Source: Sulfuricurvum sp. IAE1 (lineage in GTDB: Bacteria; Campylobacterota; Campylobacteria; Campylobacterales; Sulfurimonadaceae). Taken from it: a stretch of DNA of 55,346 bases. The notes beneath the pieces are model-generated. The model did not search any database. It was not told where the DNA came from and saw only the letters and a list, made by a program, of their open reading frames with translations. Position numbers and translations under genes: made by a program. The DNA lies in the NCBI RefSeq assembly GCF_004347735.1, contig NZ_SLTI01000024.1, forward strand, positions 1 to 55,346. The letters run 5' to 3'. Of the stretch, positions 1-9,223 are shown piece by piece (position 1 is the stretch's first letter; the number at the start of each line of letters is the position of its first letter).

Positions 1-116
1 ATGTCAATGCCGCCAAAAACATACGAGACCGTGGGATACACGGCTCCAATGCTTCCCATCAAACAGCTGCCTAAGAGCTGTGGAGGAAGAATCCACCTCG
101 CTTGCGAGGTGGAGTA
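1..116. other. Intergenic edge with strong hairpins, no gene assigned
   Basis: This edge segment carries no convincing coding frame. It holds nested inverted repeats: CAGCT/AGCTG around positions 65-81, and a perfect 8-bp stem CCACCTCG/CGAGGTGG at about 93-112. The second lies directly behind the der stop codon and could be the der terminator, although no T-run follows on the minus strand. The first could be the 3' end of a structured RNA lying mostly outside the window. I cannot name an RNA family. Confidence 0.35.
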
Positions 117-1592
117 TCAATTCTTCGGTCTGCGCTTCTGATTCTTCGCCTTCGCTTTAAACAACACCGGCGTCCCTTCAAAATCGAACAGTTCCCGGAA
201 CTGGTTGGTCAAATAGCGGCGGTAGCTGAAATGGAGCCCCTGCGGTTTGTTCATCACCAGCGCGATACGCGGCGGTCGGATATCGTACTGCGTCCCGTAG
301 TAAAGGCGAATCGTCTGCCCGTTGATGCTGGGGATCGGGTGCTTGCGCTGCGCCATCTCGAGCACTTCGTTGATCCGGGCGGTCGGAATGCGCTGCGAAT
401 AATTGTCGTTGATTTTCAGCAGCATCTCGAAAATCTTGTGAACCCGCTGTTTGGTCAACGCCGAAATCGTGATGATCGGAGCGTAGCTGAGAAACTTGAA
501 ACGGTCGCGGACTTCGGCAATGATCTTGTCGTAGTCCTCTTTGGGGGCAAGATCCCACTTGTTGAGAACGATCAGACATGCCAGCCGGTTTTTGTCGACG
601 AAACCGGCGATCTTTTCATCCAGATCCTTGAACGGCTCGGAGGCATCAAGCACCAACAACGCGATATCAGCCGCATCGAGCATCTCTTCGGTCCGCATTA
701 GGGCATATTTCTCGATCCCCAGGATTTTTCCCCTCTTGCGGATACCGGCGGTATCGACGAACGTAATCGTTTTTCCTTCGTATTCCATCTCTTCGTCGAT
801 CGGGTCGATCGTCGTCCCGGCAACCGAGCTGACAACCGAACGGTCTTCTCCGAGCAGGGCGTTGAGCAGGGAGCTTTTCCCGACGTTGACGCGGCCGATG
901 ATCGCAACTTTCATCCGGTTGAGTTCGCTATCGTCGATTTCGCGCATCGGTTCGTCGATGACGAACACTTCCGATTCGTCGCCCTCGTCCTCTTCGTCCT
1001 CATCCTCGTAATCGAATTCCTCATCCTCCTCCTCAAACCCGTCGACAAACGCATCAAACGCATCCATTTCGTCGGGTTCGGCGGAGGGAATCACGATCAT
1101 GTCGCTTTCGGGAAGCTGTGCGGCGATCCACGCAAGAAGCGCGTTGATGTGGCGGTTATGGGCGACGGAGATCCCGAAAATCCGGTCGGTGCCGAATTCG
1201 TAGTACTCCCACAGTTTCTCCTGCATCTTGTCGTTATCGATCTTGTTGACGACGAGAGCGACCGATTTACCCATCGATTCGAGTTCGTAGAACAGCTTTT
1301 TGTCTTCTTCCTCGGGAAGGCTTTTACCGTCGACCATGAACAGGATAATGTCGGCCTCATGTGCGGCTTTAAGGGATTTTTCCTTGATTTTTTCGTAGAG
1401 TTCGCACCCCTCGTCGAGTCCTCCCGTATCGAGGATCTCGACCTCTTTGTCGAGAATGACGGCGGGGCGTTTTTTAACGTCGCGGGTCGTTCCGGCCATT
1501 TCGGAGGTGATGGCGTCACGCTGTTTGAGGAGCCGGTTGAAGAGCGAGCTTTTGCCGACGTTCGGACGGCCGATAATGGCTAATTTTTTCAA
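117..1592 (-). CDS. der: Ribosome-associated GTPase Der (EngA)
   Basis: Tandem GTPase needed for 50S ribosomal subunit maturation; cytoplasmic. Two complete G domains are visible: the first with P-loop GRPNVGKS (residues 8-15), DTGG (55-58) and NKID (116-119); the second with GRVNVGKS (233-240), DTAG (280-283) and NKWD (344-347). A C-terminal KH-like domain ends in a basic tail. At 491 residues it is somewhat long for the family. The extra length sits in the linker (about 174-222), which is extremely acidic, with long runs of Asp and Glu. The gene stands alone on the minus strand, divergent from the downstream phosphoribosyltransferase. Confidence 0.97.
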   Translation of the reverse strand: MKKLAIIGRPNVGKSSLFNRLLKQRDAITSEMAGTTRDVKKRPAVILDKEVEILDTGGLDEGCELYEKIKEKSLKAAHEADIILFMVDGKSLPEEEDKKLFYELESMGKSVALVVNKIDNDKMQEKLWEYYEFGTDRIFGISVAHNRHINALLAWIAAQLPESDMIVIPSAEPDEMDAFDAFVDGFEEEDEEFDYEDEDEEDEGDESEVFVIDEPMREIDDSELNRMKVAIIGRVNVGKSSLLNALLGEDRSVVSSVAGTTIDPIDEEMEYEGKTITFVDTAGIRKRGKILGIEKYALMRTEEMLDAADIALLVLDASEPFKDLDEKIAGFVDKNRLACLIVLNKWDLAPKEDYDKIIAEVRDRFKFLSYAPIITISALTKQRVHKIFEMLLKINDNYSQRIPTARINEVLEMAQRKHPIPSINGQTIRLYYGTQYDIRPPRIALVMNKPQGLHFSYRRYLTNQFRELFDFEGTPVLFKAKAKNQKRRPKN

Positions 1593-1650
1593 TAGGGAAA
1601 CCTTTTGGCAAAGTTGTAAGTTTTTTATTATAGCGCAGAACCCCTTATGC

Positions 1651-1656
1651 TATGAT
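1651..1656 (+). promoter_or_regulatory. Candidate -10 element giving a leaderless transcript
   Basis: TATGAT lies 13 bases upstream of the preferred ATG at 1664, so transcription would begin at or next to the start codon. No Shine-Dalgarno sequence precedes that ATG. The same spacing is seen at ribA and recD2. Confidence 0.4.
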
Positions 1657-1663
1657 GTCGTCC

Positions 1664-2122
1664 ATGATCTACTACAGCTACGAAGACTTCAAACGTGATG
1701 TCCCCGCACTGATCGCGCAGATGGGAGCGTTTCGTCCCGATACCGTCTTGGCGATCGCGCGCGGCGGCGTGACGCTCGGGCACGCGCTGACCATGGCGCT
1801 CGACATCCGCAATCTCCAGTGCATCCGCGTCGAGAGCTACGACGGTACGCATCACCGAGAGGAAGTAACGGTCAAAACCCTCTGCGATCTCTCCGATTCG
1901 CACCGGGTTTTGATCGTGGACGACATCGTCGACAGCGGCCAGACTCTCTCCACCCTTATGCCGATCCTCTCCCACCGCTATCCTGAAATCGAATTTCGCA
2001 GCGCGTCGCTGTTCTACAAACAAAACGCATCGGCCCGCCCCGATTACACGCTGCACGAAGCGCGCGACTGGATCGATTTTTTCTGGGAAGGCGATTTTGT
2101 TTTAAAAACCGTTTCGGTATAA
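1664..2122 (+). CDS. Phosphoribosyltransferase (type I, xanthine/hypoxanthine type)
   Basis: Predicted cytoplasmic PRTase transferring a base to or from PRPP, most like small purine phosphoribosyltransferases of the Xpt/Gpt type. The PRPP-binding signature [14 protein letters not shown] is at residues 82-95, and the pyrophosphate loop ARGG at 32-35. At 152 residues it has normal length for this group. ATGs also occur in frame at 1652 and 1655, but they overlap the likely -10 element; 1664 gives the N-terminus MIYYSYEDF expected of this group. The exact base specificity cannot be read from the sequence. The metK promoter is embedded in its last codons. Confidence 0.85.
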   Translation: MIYYSYEDFKRDVPALIAQMGAFRPDTVLAIARGGVTLGHALTMALDIRNLQCIRVESYDGTHHREEVTVKTLCDLSDSHRVLIVDDIVDSGQTLSTLMPILSHRYPEIEFRSASLFYKQNASARPDYTLHEARDWIDFFWEGDFVLKTVSV

Positions 2123-2123
2123 T
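2118..2123 (+). promoter_or_regulatory. metK promoter -10 (TATAAT)
   Basis: A perfect TATAAT overlaps the stop codon of the upstream phosphoribosyltransferase gene. It gives metK a leader of roughly 45 bases with an AAGGA ribosome binding site about ten bases ahead of the ATG. No SAM-riboswitch-like structure is seen in this short leader. Confidence 0.55.
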
Positions 2124-2174
2124 CGCCTCCATCTACCCCCTCTTTTACTTTTACGACGTCAAGGATATTTTTAT

Positions 2175-3332
2175 ATGCCGAAAGAATACATTTTTACCTC
2201 CGAATCGGTCACCGAGGGGCATCCGGACAAAATGGCCGACCAGATCAGCGACGCGATCCTCGATTACATCATCGCCGAAGATCCCAAAGCCCGTGTTGCC
2301 TGCGAAACGCTCGTCTCCAATGGTTTTTGCGTCATCGCCGGAGAACTGAAAACGACCACTTACGCCCCGATGCAGGAGATTACCCGTCAGGTAGTGCGCG
2401 AAATCGGCTATACCGACGCCACATACGGCTTTGATTATCGCTCATGTGCCGTACTCAACGGGATCGGAGAACAATCTCCCGACATCAATCAAGGGGTCGA
2501 CCAAAGCGGCGGTGAGATCGGTGCGGGGGATCAGGGGCTCATGTTCGGTTACGCCTGCCGCGAAACCGAGGTGCTCATGCCGCTGCCGGTCCATCTGGCA
2601 CACCGGATCACCGAACGGTTGGCGAAAGTGCGCAAAGAGGGAATCCTCCCCTACCTGCGCCCCGACGGTAAAGCGCAGGTGAGCGTCCGTTACGTCGACG
2701 ACAAGCCCGTCGCCGTGGAGACGGTCGTCGTATCGACCCAGCACGCCCCTGAAATTTCACAAGAAAAACTCCACGCCGACGTCATCTCCGAGGTGATCCG
2801 GCACGTTATCCCCGAAGAGCTGCTTTCATCCGACATCGTCTATCACATCAACCCGACCGGAAAATTCGTTATCGGCGGACCGCAGGGGGATGCGGGGCTG
2901 ACGGGACGCAAAATCATCGTCGACACCTACGGGGGAAGCTGCCCTCACGGCGGCGGCGCGTTCAGCGGAAAAGACCCGACCAAAGTAGACCGTTCGGCCG
3001 CTTATGCCGCCCGCTACGTTGCCAAAAACCTCGTCGCATCAGGTGCGTGCGACCGCGCGACGATCCAGGTTGCTTATGCGATCGGCGTCGTCAAGCCGGT
3101 TTCGGTCATGGTCAACACGCACGGGACGTCCAAAGTCGAAGAGAGCAAAATCGAAGCGTGCGTCAACGAACTTTTCGATCTCACCCCGCGCGGTATCATC
3201 GAAACGCTCGACCTGCTCCGCCCTATCTATCGGCAGACGGCCGCATACGGCCATTTCGGGCGCGAACTTCCCGATTTTACATGGGAAAAAACCGATAAGG
3301 TGGATGCTATCCGCTCCTATCTAGGGCTCTAA
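2175..3332 (+). CDS. metK: S-adenosylmethionine synthetase
   Basis: Makes S-adenosylmethionine from methionine and ATP in the cytoplasm. All family signatures are present: GHPDK near the N-terminus (residues 15-19), the methionine-loop motif [12 protein letters not shown] (116-127) and the phosphate-binding GGGAFSGKD (259-267). At 385 residues it matches the usual 380-400. The start is supported by an upstream AAGGA. The gene has its own promoter. The gap to the next gene holds a TTTAAACCC/GGGTTTAAA inverted repeat. Confidence 0.98.
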   Translation: MPKEYIFTSESVTEGHPDKMADQISDAILDYIIAEDPKARVACETLVSNGFCVIAGELKTTTYAPMQEITRQVVREIGYTDATYGFDYRSCAVLNGIGEQSPDINQGVDQSGGEIGAGDQGLMFGYACRETEVLMPLPVHLAHRITERLAKVRKEGILPYLRPDGKAQVSVRYVDDKPVAVETVVVSTQHAPEISQEKLHADVISEVIRHVIPEELLSSDIVYHINPTGKFVIGGPQGDAGLTGRKIIVDTYGGSCPHGGGAFSGKDPTKVDRSAAYAARYVAKNLVASGACDRATIQVAYAIGVVKPVSVMVNTHGTSKVEESKIEACVNELFDLTPRGIIETLDLLRPIYRQTAAYGHFGRELPDFTWEKTDKVDAIRSYLGL

Positions 3333-3366
3333 AACGGCCCTCCGTAACACTCGTCCCCCAAACCTT

Positions 3367-3398
3367 TTTAAACCCCTCTCTTTTTAGGTGGGTTTAAA
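3367..3398 (+). terminator. Inverted repeat between metK and ferredoxin
   Basis: Perfect 9-bp arms TTTAAACCC (3367-3375) and GGGTTTAAA (3390-3398) separated by 14 bases. It could terminate metK, but the tail is only weakly T-rich. It also lies immediately upstream of the likely ferredoxin -10 (TATAGT, 3409-3414), so an operator role is possible. Confidence 0.4.
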
Positions 3399-3445
3399 AT
3401 TCTTCTGTTATAGTTTCCCCATAACAATCAACCAAGGAGAATCCT

Positions 3446-3730
3446 ATGGCAGTAGTCATTAATGATACCTGTATTAACTGCGGCGCTTGCATCGACGAGT
3501 GTCCGGTAGAAGCGATCGTAGACGAGGACGATAACCCAACGGGTGAAGACATCTACTACGTATACGCTGACAAATGTGTCGAGTGTGTAGGTCACCACGA
3601 CGAACCCGCCTGTGCGACTGCCTGCCCAACTGAAGGTTGTATCACTTGGGACGAAATCGGTGCAAGTCCTGCCCACCGTGAAGACATCACCGCAGAAATG
3701 CGTTCTTCCAAAGCAAACGTCGTTAACTAA
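3446..3730 (+). CDS. fdxA: 2[4Fe-4S] ferredoxin
   Basis: Small cytoplasmic electron carrier of 94 residues. The first cluster motif is CINCGACIDECP (Cys 9, 12, 15, 19). The second is C44-x2-C47-x8-C56-x3-C60, with the lengthened spacing seen in Allochromatium-type bacterial ferredoxins that have very low redox potential. In Campylobacterota such ferredoxins serve pyruvate and 2-oxoglutarate:acceptor oxidoreductases; here that is inference. A strong AAGGAG precedes the ATG. It heads the fdxA-ndk-yceD-rpmF-plsX-fabH row known from relatives, but has its own hairpin downstream. Confidence 0.92.
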   Translation: MAVVINDTCINCGACIDECPVEAIVDEDDNPTGEDIYYVYADKCVECVGHHDEPACATACPTEGCITWDEIGASPAHREDITAEMRSSKANVVN

Positions 3731-3740
3731 ATACGATAAA

Positions 3741-3775
3741 AGGGAAGGTTTCACCCTTCCCTCTCTTCCCTTTCT
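3741..3775 (+). terminator. Terminator after ferredoxin gene
   Basis: Perfect 8-bp stem AGGGAAGG/CCTTCCCT (3741-3748 and 3755-3762) with loop TTTCAC, followed by a pyrimidine-rich stretch. It lies directly behind the ferredoxin stop codon. Confidence 0.65.
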
Positions 3776-3817
3776 CCATTCCGTTCATCTTTAATCTTAC
3801 TTAAATTATTGTTCCGC

Positions 3818-3823
3818 TATAAT
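3818..3823 (+). promoter_or_regulatory. ndk promoter -10 (TATAAT)
   Basis: A perfect TATAAT about 37 bases upstream of the ndk ATG at 3860, preceded by T/A-rich sequence typical of Campylobacterota sigma-70 promoters, which often lack a clear -35. It probably drives the whole ndk-to-fabH row. Confidence 0.5.
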
Positions 3824-3859
3824 CCCACTCTATTTTTTACACATAAAACAGGAGCATTG

Positions 3860-4273
3860 ATGGAACAAACGTTGTCAATCATCAAGCCTGACGCCGTTGC
3901 AAAAGGTGTCATCGGTAAAATCTTGGACCGCTTCGAAAGCAACGGTCTGCGGATTGCAGCCACCAAAAAAGTACAGTTGAGCCGCCAGGACGCCGAAGCG
4001 TTCTACGCCGTTCACAAAGCGCGCCCGTTCTTCAACGACCTGGTTGATTTCATGGTCAGCGGTCCGGTAGTCGTTTCCGTTCTCGAAGGGGAAAACGCGG
4101 TTCTCAAAAACCGTGACCTGATGGGTGCGACCAACCCTAAAGAAGCTGCGCCCGGCACAATCCGCGCCGACTTCGCCGAAAACATCGATGCCAATGCCGT
4201 TCACGGAAGCGATTCTCTTGAGAACGCCGCGATCGAAATCGCGTTTTTCTTCTCGGGCCGCGAAATCAGCTAA
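3860..4273 (+). CDS. ndk: Nucleoside diphosphate kinase
   Basis: Balances nucleoside triphosphate pools by phosphate transfer through a phosphohistidine. The active-site motif NAVHGSDS places the catalytic His at residue 115. From the ATG at 3860, preceded by AGGAG, the protein is 137 residues, a typical length. In-frame codons further upstream would add a non-homologous tail and overlap the promoter, so they are rejected. It leads directly into the small CxxC protein and the rpmF/plsX/fabH genes. Confidence 0.97.
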   Translation: MEQTLSIIKPDAVAKGVIGKILDRFESNGLRIAATKKVQLSRQDAEAFYAVHKARPFFNDLVDFMVSGPVVVSVLEGENAVLKNRDLMGATNPKEAAPGTIRADFAENIDANAVHGSDSLENAAIEIAFFFSGREIS

Positions 4274-4276
4274 ACC

Positions 4277-4648
4277 ATGTTGATACCGTTTAGACGCCTG
4301 GGCACCGTACCTGTCGATTTTGAGCTAAATCGTGACAATGCCCGTTTTTCAGGTGAAATATTCCTGAAAAAAAGCAATCTTGCGCAATTAAACGGTACAA
4401 TTACGGGGAGTATTTCAATCCCGTGCGACATCTGCGCCGAGCCGATTGAAACGCCTCTGAACGAAGAGGTGAGTTTTTACCTCTCCGATGGCATTTACAA
4501 AGGAAACGAGGAAGAGTTCGACGTCGTGGAAATCGATACGGCGACCATCGATATGGACGAACTCTTCCGTTCGGAAATCGAACTGATCCGCAGCGATTAT
4601 TATTGCTGTTCCAATTGCGAAGGCAAAACGTTGGACGCAGAGTTCTGA
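4277..4648 (+). CDS. YceD/DUF177 family protein
   Basis: Family protein that habitually precedes rpmF; in other bacteria YceD-type proteins are linked to 23S rRNA/ribosome biogenesis. The 123-residue protein contains C50-x2-C53 in the middle and a C-terminal CCxxC (Cys 110, 111, 114), consistent with a bound metal ion. It lies 3 bases after ndk and 45 bases ahead of rpmF, so co-transcription is likely. The function here is inferred from family and context only. Confidence 0.85.
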   Translation: MLIPFRRLGTVPVDFELNRDNARFSGEIFLKKSNLAQLNGTITGSISIPCDICAEPIETPLNEEVSFYLSDGIYKGNEEEFDVVEIDTATIDMDELFRSEIELIRSDYYCCSNCEGKTLDAEF

Positions 4649-4693
4649 CGCGCCCCGCATCAAAAAATTTAATCCAAACAGAAAGGACTAACG

Positions 4694-4843
4694 ATGGCAG
4701 TACCTAAAAGAAGAGTGAGTCACACTCGCGCCGCGAAACGCAGAACTCACTACAAAATCACTCTTGCACGTCCGGTCAAAGACAAAGACGGCACCTACAA
4801 ATTGCCTCACTATGTCAACCCGACAACCGGTGAGTACAAATAA
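4694..4843 (+). CDS. rpmF: 50S ribosomal protein L32
   Basis: A 49-residue basic ribosomal protein starting [12 protein letters not shown], the canonical L32 N-terminus, with an AAAGGA ribosome binding site. This lineage version lacks the zinc-binding cysteine pairs of some L32 proteins; no Cys is seen. It lies between the DUF177 gene and plsX, the arrangement conserved in most bacteria, which couples ribosome and phospholipid synthesis genes. Confidence 0.97.
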   Translation: MAVPKRRVSHTRAAKRRTHYKITLARPVKDKDGTYKLPHYVNPTTGEYK

Positions 4844-4846
4844 TCG

Positions 4847-5836
4847 ATGATTAGAATTGCAATTGATGCAATGGGAGGGGACTTCGGTCCCGAACCGATT
4901 GTCAAAGGGACCCTTGAAGCGCTCAAGGAGAAAAAGTTTGAACCCATTCTGGTTGGGAAAAAAGATGAGATTTTATCTTTATTACCCAAGGGCTATAAAG
5001 ATAAAATTTTAATCGTCGAAGCGGACGATGTCATCGACATGAGCGATGCGGCCACCGATGCGCTGAAACGAAAAGAGAGCTCGATCTACAAAGCGATCGA
5101 ACTGGTACGCGAGGGGAAAGCCGACGGCGTTGTGAGCGCCGGTCACAGCGGTGCGACGATGTCGCTGGCGACCCTGCGTCTGGGGCGTCTCAAACACGTA
5201 CTGCGCCCTGCACTGGTCACGCTCATGCCGACGAAAAACGGCCAGCGCAGTGTCATGCTTGATGTCGGAGCAAACGTCGACTGCAAGGCCGAACACCTTT
5301 TCCAGTTCGGTATCATGGGCTATTACTACGCACAGGACATGCTGGGACTCGCCCATCCGCGCGTCGGCCTTCTCGCCAACGGCGAAGAGAGTTCCAAAGG
5401 GAACGAAGTGACCAAAGAGACCTTCGGGATGCTTCAAAACGAAAAAGGGTTCATCGGCAACGTCGAAGGGAACAACATTTTCGACGGTTCCTGCGACGTC
5501 ATCGTCTGCGACGGCTTTATCGGGAATCTCGTCCTCAAAGCTTCCGAAGGGGTTGCCTCTACGATCAGCTTTTTTATCAAAGAGTACATCCGCAAATCGC
5601 CGGTAGCGATCACGGGTGCGCTTTTGATGCGTAAAGTGTTCAAGCTCCTTAAAAAAGAGATCGACTACGCCGAAATCGGCGGAGCCCCGCTGATCGGTAT
5701 CAAAGGGTGCGCCATCGTCAGCCACGGCAAAAGCAATCCCAAAGCGATCAAAAACGCAATATTTCAGGCGATCCGTTACGTAAACACCGGCGTCAACGAA
5801 CATATCGAAAAACGGCTCGAAGAGCTTAAAAGCTGA
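4847..5836 (+). CDS. plsX: Phosphate acyltransferase PlsX
   Basis: Converts acyl-ACP to acyl-phosphate, the acyl donor for PlsY in phosphatidic acid synthesis; peripheral membrane enzyme. The N-terminus [20 protein letters not shown] and the motif [11 protein letters not shown] are diagnostic. Length is 329 residues, as expected. It starts 3 bases after the rpmF stop and is followed after 26 bases by fabH, so fatty-acid initiation and phospholipid synthesis are co-expressed. Confidence 0.97.
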   Translation: MIRIAIDAMGGDFGPEPIVKGTLEALKEKKFEPILVGKKDEILSLLPKGYKDKILIVEADDVIDMSDAATDALKRKESSIYKAIELVREGKADGVVSAGHSGATMSLATLRLGRLKHVLRPALVTLMPTKNGQRSVMLDVGANVDCKAEHLFQFGIMGYYYAQDMLGLAHPRVGLLANGEESSKGNEVTKETFGMLQNEKGFIGNVEGNNIFDGSCDVIVCDGFIGNLVLKASEGVASTISFFIKEYIRKSPVAITGALLMRKVFKLLKKEIDYAEIGGAPLIGIKGCAIVSHGKSNPKAIKNAIFQAIRYVNTGVNEHIEKRLEELKS

Positions 5837-5862
5837 CTTCGATTCCTCTCAAAGGTTAACCC

Positions 5863-6861
5863 ATGTACGCAGCATTTCGATCGATCGGAGCATACGTCCC
5901 CTCCAAAGTCCTGACCAACAGCGATCTGGAGACGATGGTCGATACCACCGACGAGTGGATTACCAAACGGACCGGGATCAAGGAACGTCACATCGCCGCC
6001 GAAGGCGAAACGACCAGCGACATGGGCGTCAAAGCGGCCGAGCTGGCCATCGAGCGTGCCGGCATCGATAAAAGCACCATCGACATGGTTGTGTGCGCCA
6101 CGATCTCTCCCGATTATTTCTGTATGCCCTCGACCGCTACCCTGATCACTTCGAAACTGGGACTTGCGAAAGTCACCGCGTTCGATATTTCCGCTGCCTG
6201 CACCGGATTTGTCTACGCCCTTTCCGTCGCCAAAGCATTCATTGAATCGGGTATGAAGAAAAACGTCCTTATCGTCGGTGCGGAGCGCCTGAGCGCCATC
6301 ACCGACTATACCGACCGGGGGACCTGTATCCTGTTCGGCGACGGTGCGGGAGCCGCCATAATCAGTGCAACGGACAACAAGGAAGAAGCGATTATCGACA
6401 TCCATACCGGCGCGGATGGCGATTATGCCGATCTTCTGATGACTCCCAACGGCGGGAGCGGATCGGCGCACGACGAACTTGACCGCGAAGCGGCAGGATG
6501 CTTCATGAAAATGAAAGGGAACGAAACCTTTAAAGTCGCCGTCCGCACCCTCACCAGCGACGTTGTTGAGATCCTCAGGCAAAACGGTATCGAATCGTCC
6601 TCCATCAAACATTTCGTTCCCCATCAGGCCAACTACCGTATCATCAAAGCCGTCGGTGATGCGCTGGAACTCTCCGACGATCAGGTCGTCCTCACCGTTG
6701 CCAAATACGGCAATACCTCAGGCGCATCGATCCCGATGGCTATCAACGACATCTACGAGTCCGGTCGTCTTCAAAACGGCGAACTGATGCTCCTCGATGC
6801 CTTCGGCGGCGGTCTGACATGGGGAAGCGCCCTCGTCCCGTTTGCCGGAAAGGGCAAATAA
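5863..6861 (+). CDS. fabH: 3-oxoacyl-ACP synthase III (KAS III)
   Basis: Condenses acetyl-CoA with malonyl-ACP to start type II fatty acid synthesis. The catalytic triad is visible: Cys113 in [10 protein letters not shown], His254 in PHQANYRI and Asn284 in [11 protein letters not shown]. Length 332 residues is slightly above the family mean. It is the last gene of the rpmF-plsX-fabH row. A separate promoter-like TACAAT follows for the next gene. Confidence 0.97.
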   Translation: MYAAFRSIGAYVPSKVLTNSDLETMVDTTDEWITKRTGIKERHIAAEGETTSDMGVKAAELAIERAGIDKSTIDMVVCATISPDYFCMPSTATLITSKLGLAKVTAFDISAACTGFVYALSVAKAFIESGMKKNVLIVGAERLSAITDYTDRGTCILFGDGAGAAIISATDNKEEAIIDIHTGADGDYADLLMTPNGGSGSAHDELDREAAGCFMKMKGNETFKVAVRTLTSDVVEILRQNGIESSSIKHFVPHQANYRIIKAVGDALELSDDQVVLTVAKYGNTSGASIPMAINDIYESGRLQNGELMLLDAFGGGLTWGSALVPFAGKGK

Positions 6862-6904
6862 GAACCCTTTTGCTACAATAGGCGACTTCATTTCAAGGTC
6901 GCCG

Positions 6905-7282
6905 ATGCTCTACTCCGATTCACTCATTTCCATCGAACTTCACGAAAGTTCCGTCCCCTGGCTCAAGATTTTCACCCAAACGCCGCGTAAAGAGTTTTCC
7001 GAATGTACCGCCGAGGAAAAAAAAGCGATATGGGACGCCCTTGACCGCATCGAAAAAGCGATGCTGGCCTATTTCACCCCCGACAAAATCAACATCGCGT
7101 CGTTCGGAAACATGCTTCCGCGCGTTCATTGGCACATCATGGCCCGATTTCGGAACGACGATTATTTTCCCGAACCGATGTGGGGAGTGAAACAAAGAGA
7201 GGGATTTGTGCTTCCGGCCCCGATGGAGCCGTTTTTGGAGCGTCTGAAAGAGGAGTTCTCCGGCCGTAGGGCCGCTGATTAA
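6905..7282 (+). CDS. HIT family protein
   Basis: Histidine-triad nucleotide-binding fold of 125 residues; members hydrolyse nucleotide phosphoramidates or dinucleotide polyphosphates. The active segment reads LPRVHWHIMAR, with His75 and His77 present but the third His of the classical HxHxH replaced by Met79. I recall this variant in a proteobacterial HIT subfamily. The start at 6905 has AAGG eight bases upstream and a TACAAT -10 at 6874-6879. The stop codon overlaps the stop of the convergent helicase gene. The substrate is unknown. Confidence 0.8.
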   Translation: MLYSDSLISIELHESSVPWLKIFTQTPRKEFSECTAEEKKAIWDALDRIEKAMLAYFTPDKINIASFGNMLPRVHWHIMARFRNDDYFPEPMWGVKQREGFVLPAPMEPFLERLKEEFSGRRAAD

Positions 7283-8841
7283 TATTTAGGCTTGTTTGAA
7301 CGGTTGGCGCCGCCGAAGCTGCGTGAACGTTCGCTGCGATCGCCGCCTCTGTCGCCGCCGCGATCACCGCGGTCGCCACGATCACGGTCACCGCGGTATC
7401 CGCCGGTGCGATGATTGTTACGGTTGCGGTTAAATCCGCCGCCGCGACGGTTTCCGCCGCGATCGCCGCCGCGACGCTCAAGGTTGTGAAGAATTTTCTC
7501 CAAGCGCTCCGCCGCAATACCGATCTGATTCGGGCCGTGCACTTTGTTTTGTTCCATGAGGACCGAAATCAGCTTGTACGCGATCTGCTCCATATCATAA
7601 TCTTCTTTGAGCTTATCGAGCACTTTGTGCGCTTCGTCGTAAATATGCTGTTTCTCGATTTCGGAGAGAAGACGGCTGACCTGGGCTTCTTTGACGTCGT
7701 GTTTGCTCGGAATGTAGGCGTGTTCCATCGTTGTACCGACTTTGGCCCGGATACGCTGGAGCTCTTTAAACTCAAGCGGGGTTACCAGAGTGATGGCTAC
7801 CCCTTTTTTACCCGCGCGTCCCGTCCGGCCGATACGGTGAACGTAACTTTCAGGGTCGAAGGGAATATGGTAGTTGAAAACGTGGGTAACGCCGTCGATG
7901 TGCAGACCCCGCGCCGCCACGTCGGTTGCGATCAGGACGTCAACCGCATCGGTTTTGAGCCCTTTGATGACGCTTTCACGCTGGCGCTGCTCCATATCGC
8001 CGTGAAGCCCCTTGGCCGAATACCCGACTGCGGAGAGGACATTGCTGAGGCGGTCAACCTCTTTTTTAGTGCGGCAGAATACAACCGTTTTTTGCGCGTC
8101 TTCGGCATCCATCAAACGGATAATCGCATCGTCGCGCTCAGATTCTTCGATGACGTAATACTGCTGCGTAATGTCGGTATTGGTCGTCTCCTCTTTGGTA
8201 ATTGAGGCAAAAAACGGGTTCACCAGGATACGCTCGGCCAGCTGCTTGATCGGAGCCGGCATCGTCGCCGAAAAAAGAAGCGTCTGACGCTCGGTCGGCA
8301 AAAAGGTGAAAATTTCGTTGATATCGTCCAAAAAGCCCATATCGAGCATTTCGTCGGCTTCGTCGAGAATAACCGTCGAGGGGGCGAACCCTTTGAGCAT
8401 GTCGCGGCTGAGCATGTCCAAAAGACGTCCCGGAGTCGCGATGATAACCTGCGCTCCGCGCTCGATCAGATCGATCTGGCGGTTGTACGAACTGCCGCCG
8501 TAGATGGTGACAGTGCGCACGCCCAGGTGACGTCCGAATTTGTAGATCTCGTCGCTGACCTGGTTGGCCAGTTCGCGCGTCGGGGTGATGATAAGGGTTT
8601 CAATCCCCCCTTTAAGATGCATTTTGTTGAGGGTAGGAAGGCCGAAAGCCGCCGTTTTCCCTGTACCGGTATGGGCTTGCCCGACAACGTCGCGCCCTTC
8701 CATGATGACCGGGATGACCATCGACTGGATGGGGCTTGGCTGGGTAAATCCCGCATATTTGATACTCTGCATGATTTCGGAACGGAGACCGAAATCGTCG
8801 AATGTCTGGACATTTTCCGTGTTGTTTACTGTGTTACTCAT
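7279..8841 (-). CDS. DEAD-box RNA helicase with RG-rich tail
   Basis: ATP-dependent RNA helicase likely acting in ribosome assembly or RNA decay, often cold-induced. The Q-motif region is near residues 34-40, Walker A AHTGTGKT at 56-63, PTRELA at 87-92, DEAD at 160-163 and SAT at 191-193. HRIGRTGR marks the second RecA domain. The last 65 or so residues are Arg/Gly/Asp-rich, a low-complexity RNA-binding tail. At 520 residues it fits the CsdA/RhlE size range. A long leader precedes it. Confidence 0.95.
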   Translation of the reverse strand: MSNTVNNTENVQTFDDFGLRSEIMQSIKYAGFTQPSPIQSMVIPVIMEGRDVVGQAHTGTGKTAAFGLPTLNKMHLKGGIETLIITPTRELANQVSDEIYKFGRHLGVRTVTIYGGSSYNRQIDLIERGAQVIIATPGRLLDMLSRDMLKGFAPSTVILDEADEMLDMGFLDDINEIFTFLPTERQTLLFSATMPAPIKQLAERILVNPFFASITKEETTNTDITQQYYVIEESERDDAIIRLMDAEDAQKTVVFCRTKKEVDRLSNVLSAVGYSAKGLHGDMEQRQRESVIKGLKTDAVDVLIATDVAARGLHIDGVTHVFNYHIPFDPESYVHRIGRTGRAGKKGVAITLVTPLEFKELQRIRAKVGTTMEHAYIPSKHDVKEAQVSRLLSEIEKQHIYDEAHKVLDKLKEDYDMEQIAYKLISVLMEQNKVHGPNQIGIAAERLEKILHNLERRGGDRGGNRRGGGFNRNRNNHRTGGYRGDRDRGDRGDRGGDRGGDRSERSRSFGGANRSNKPKY

Positions 8842-9223
8842 AATACTGCCTTTTGTTTACGCCATGCCCTCATACAGAAGAACCCTGTTTCCGCCTCGGC
8901 GAAAATATTTCTTCAAAAGCCCATGTTGCTACACTGTGCGGCTGCGGCGCTGTATTGCCCCTGCGGGGCGCTAAATTTTCAGAGATTCATCTCTACCATG
9001 GAAGGTACCTTGGAAAAACTTCACGCGGTGAAGGTTTGCAAAGGTACCCAAAAATTTGAGCGAATTGTACCTAATCAGAACATAAGTTCTCCTGACAAAG
9101 CGGTGTTAACAAAAGCTAAAGTTAACCTTTAGTTTCGAATCGTTTATAATTTGTCCGATTTTTTATAATCTTTTCGAACTATACTTCCAAAAAATCAGAA
9201 CACTACGCAAGGAGAATTTTTTA
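8842..9223. other. Divergent regulatory region and long structured helicase leader
   Basis: No gene is seen in these 382 bases. On the minus strand a TACAAT at 9064-9069 would start a leader of about 215 bases for the helicase. The leader contains hairpins such as GCCCC-TGC-GGGGC and TTCAC-GCG-GTGAA. On the plus strand three -10-like boxes (TATAAT at 9145 and 9164, TATACT at 9180) precede the small gene at 9224, which has a strong AAGGAG. Long leaders are usual for cold-regulated helicases. Confidence 0.5.

Noticed and set aside
2124-2174. SAM riboswitch upstream of metK
   Set aside because: The leader is only about 45 bases with no conserved junction or pseudoknot pattern.
7300-7460. Tandem repeat in the helicase gene as a CRISPR-like array
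   Set aside because: The repeats encode the Arg/Gly/Asp tail in frame and are not separated by unique spacers.
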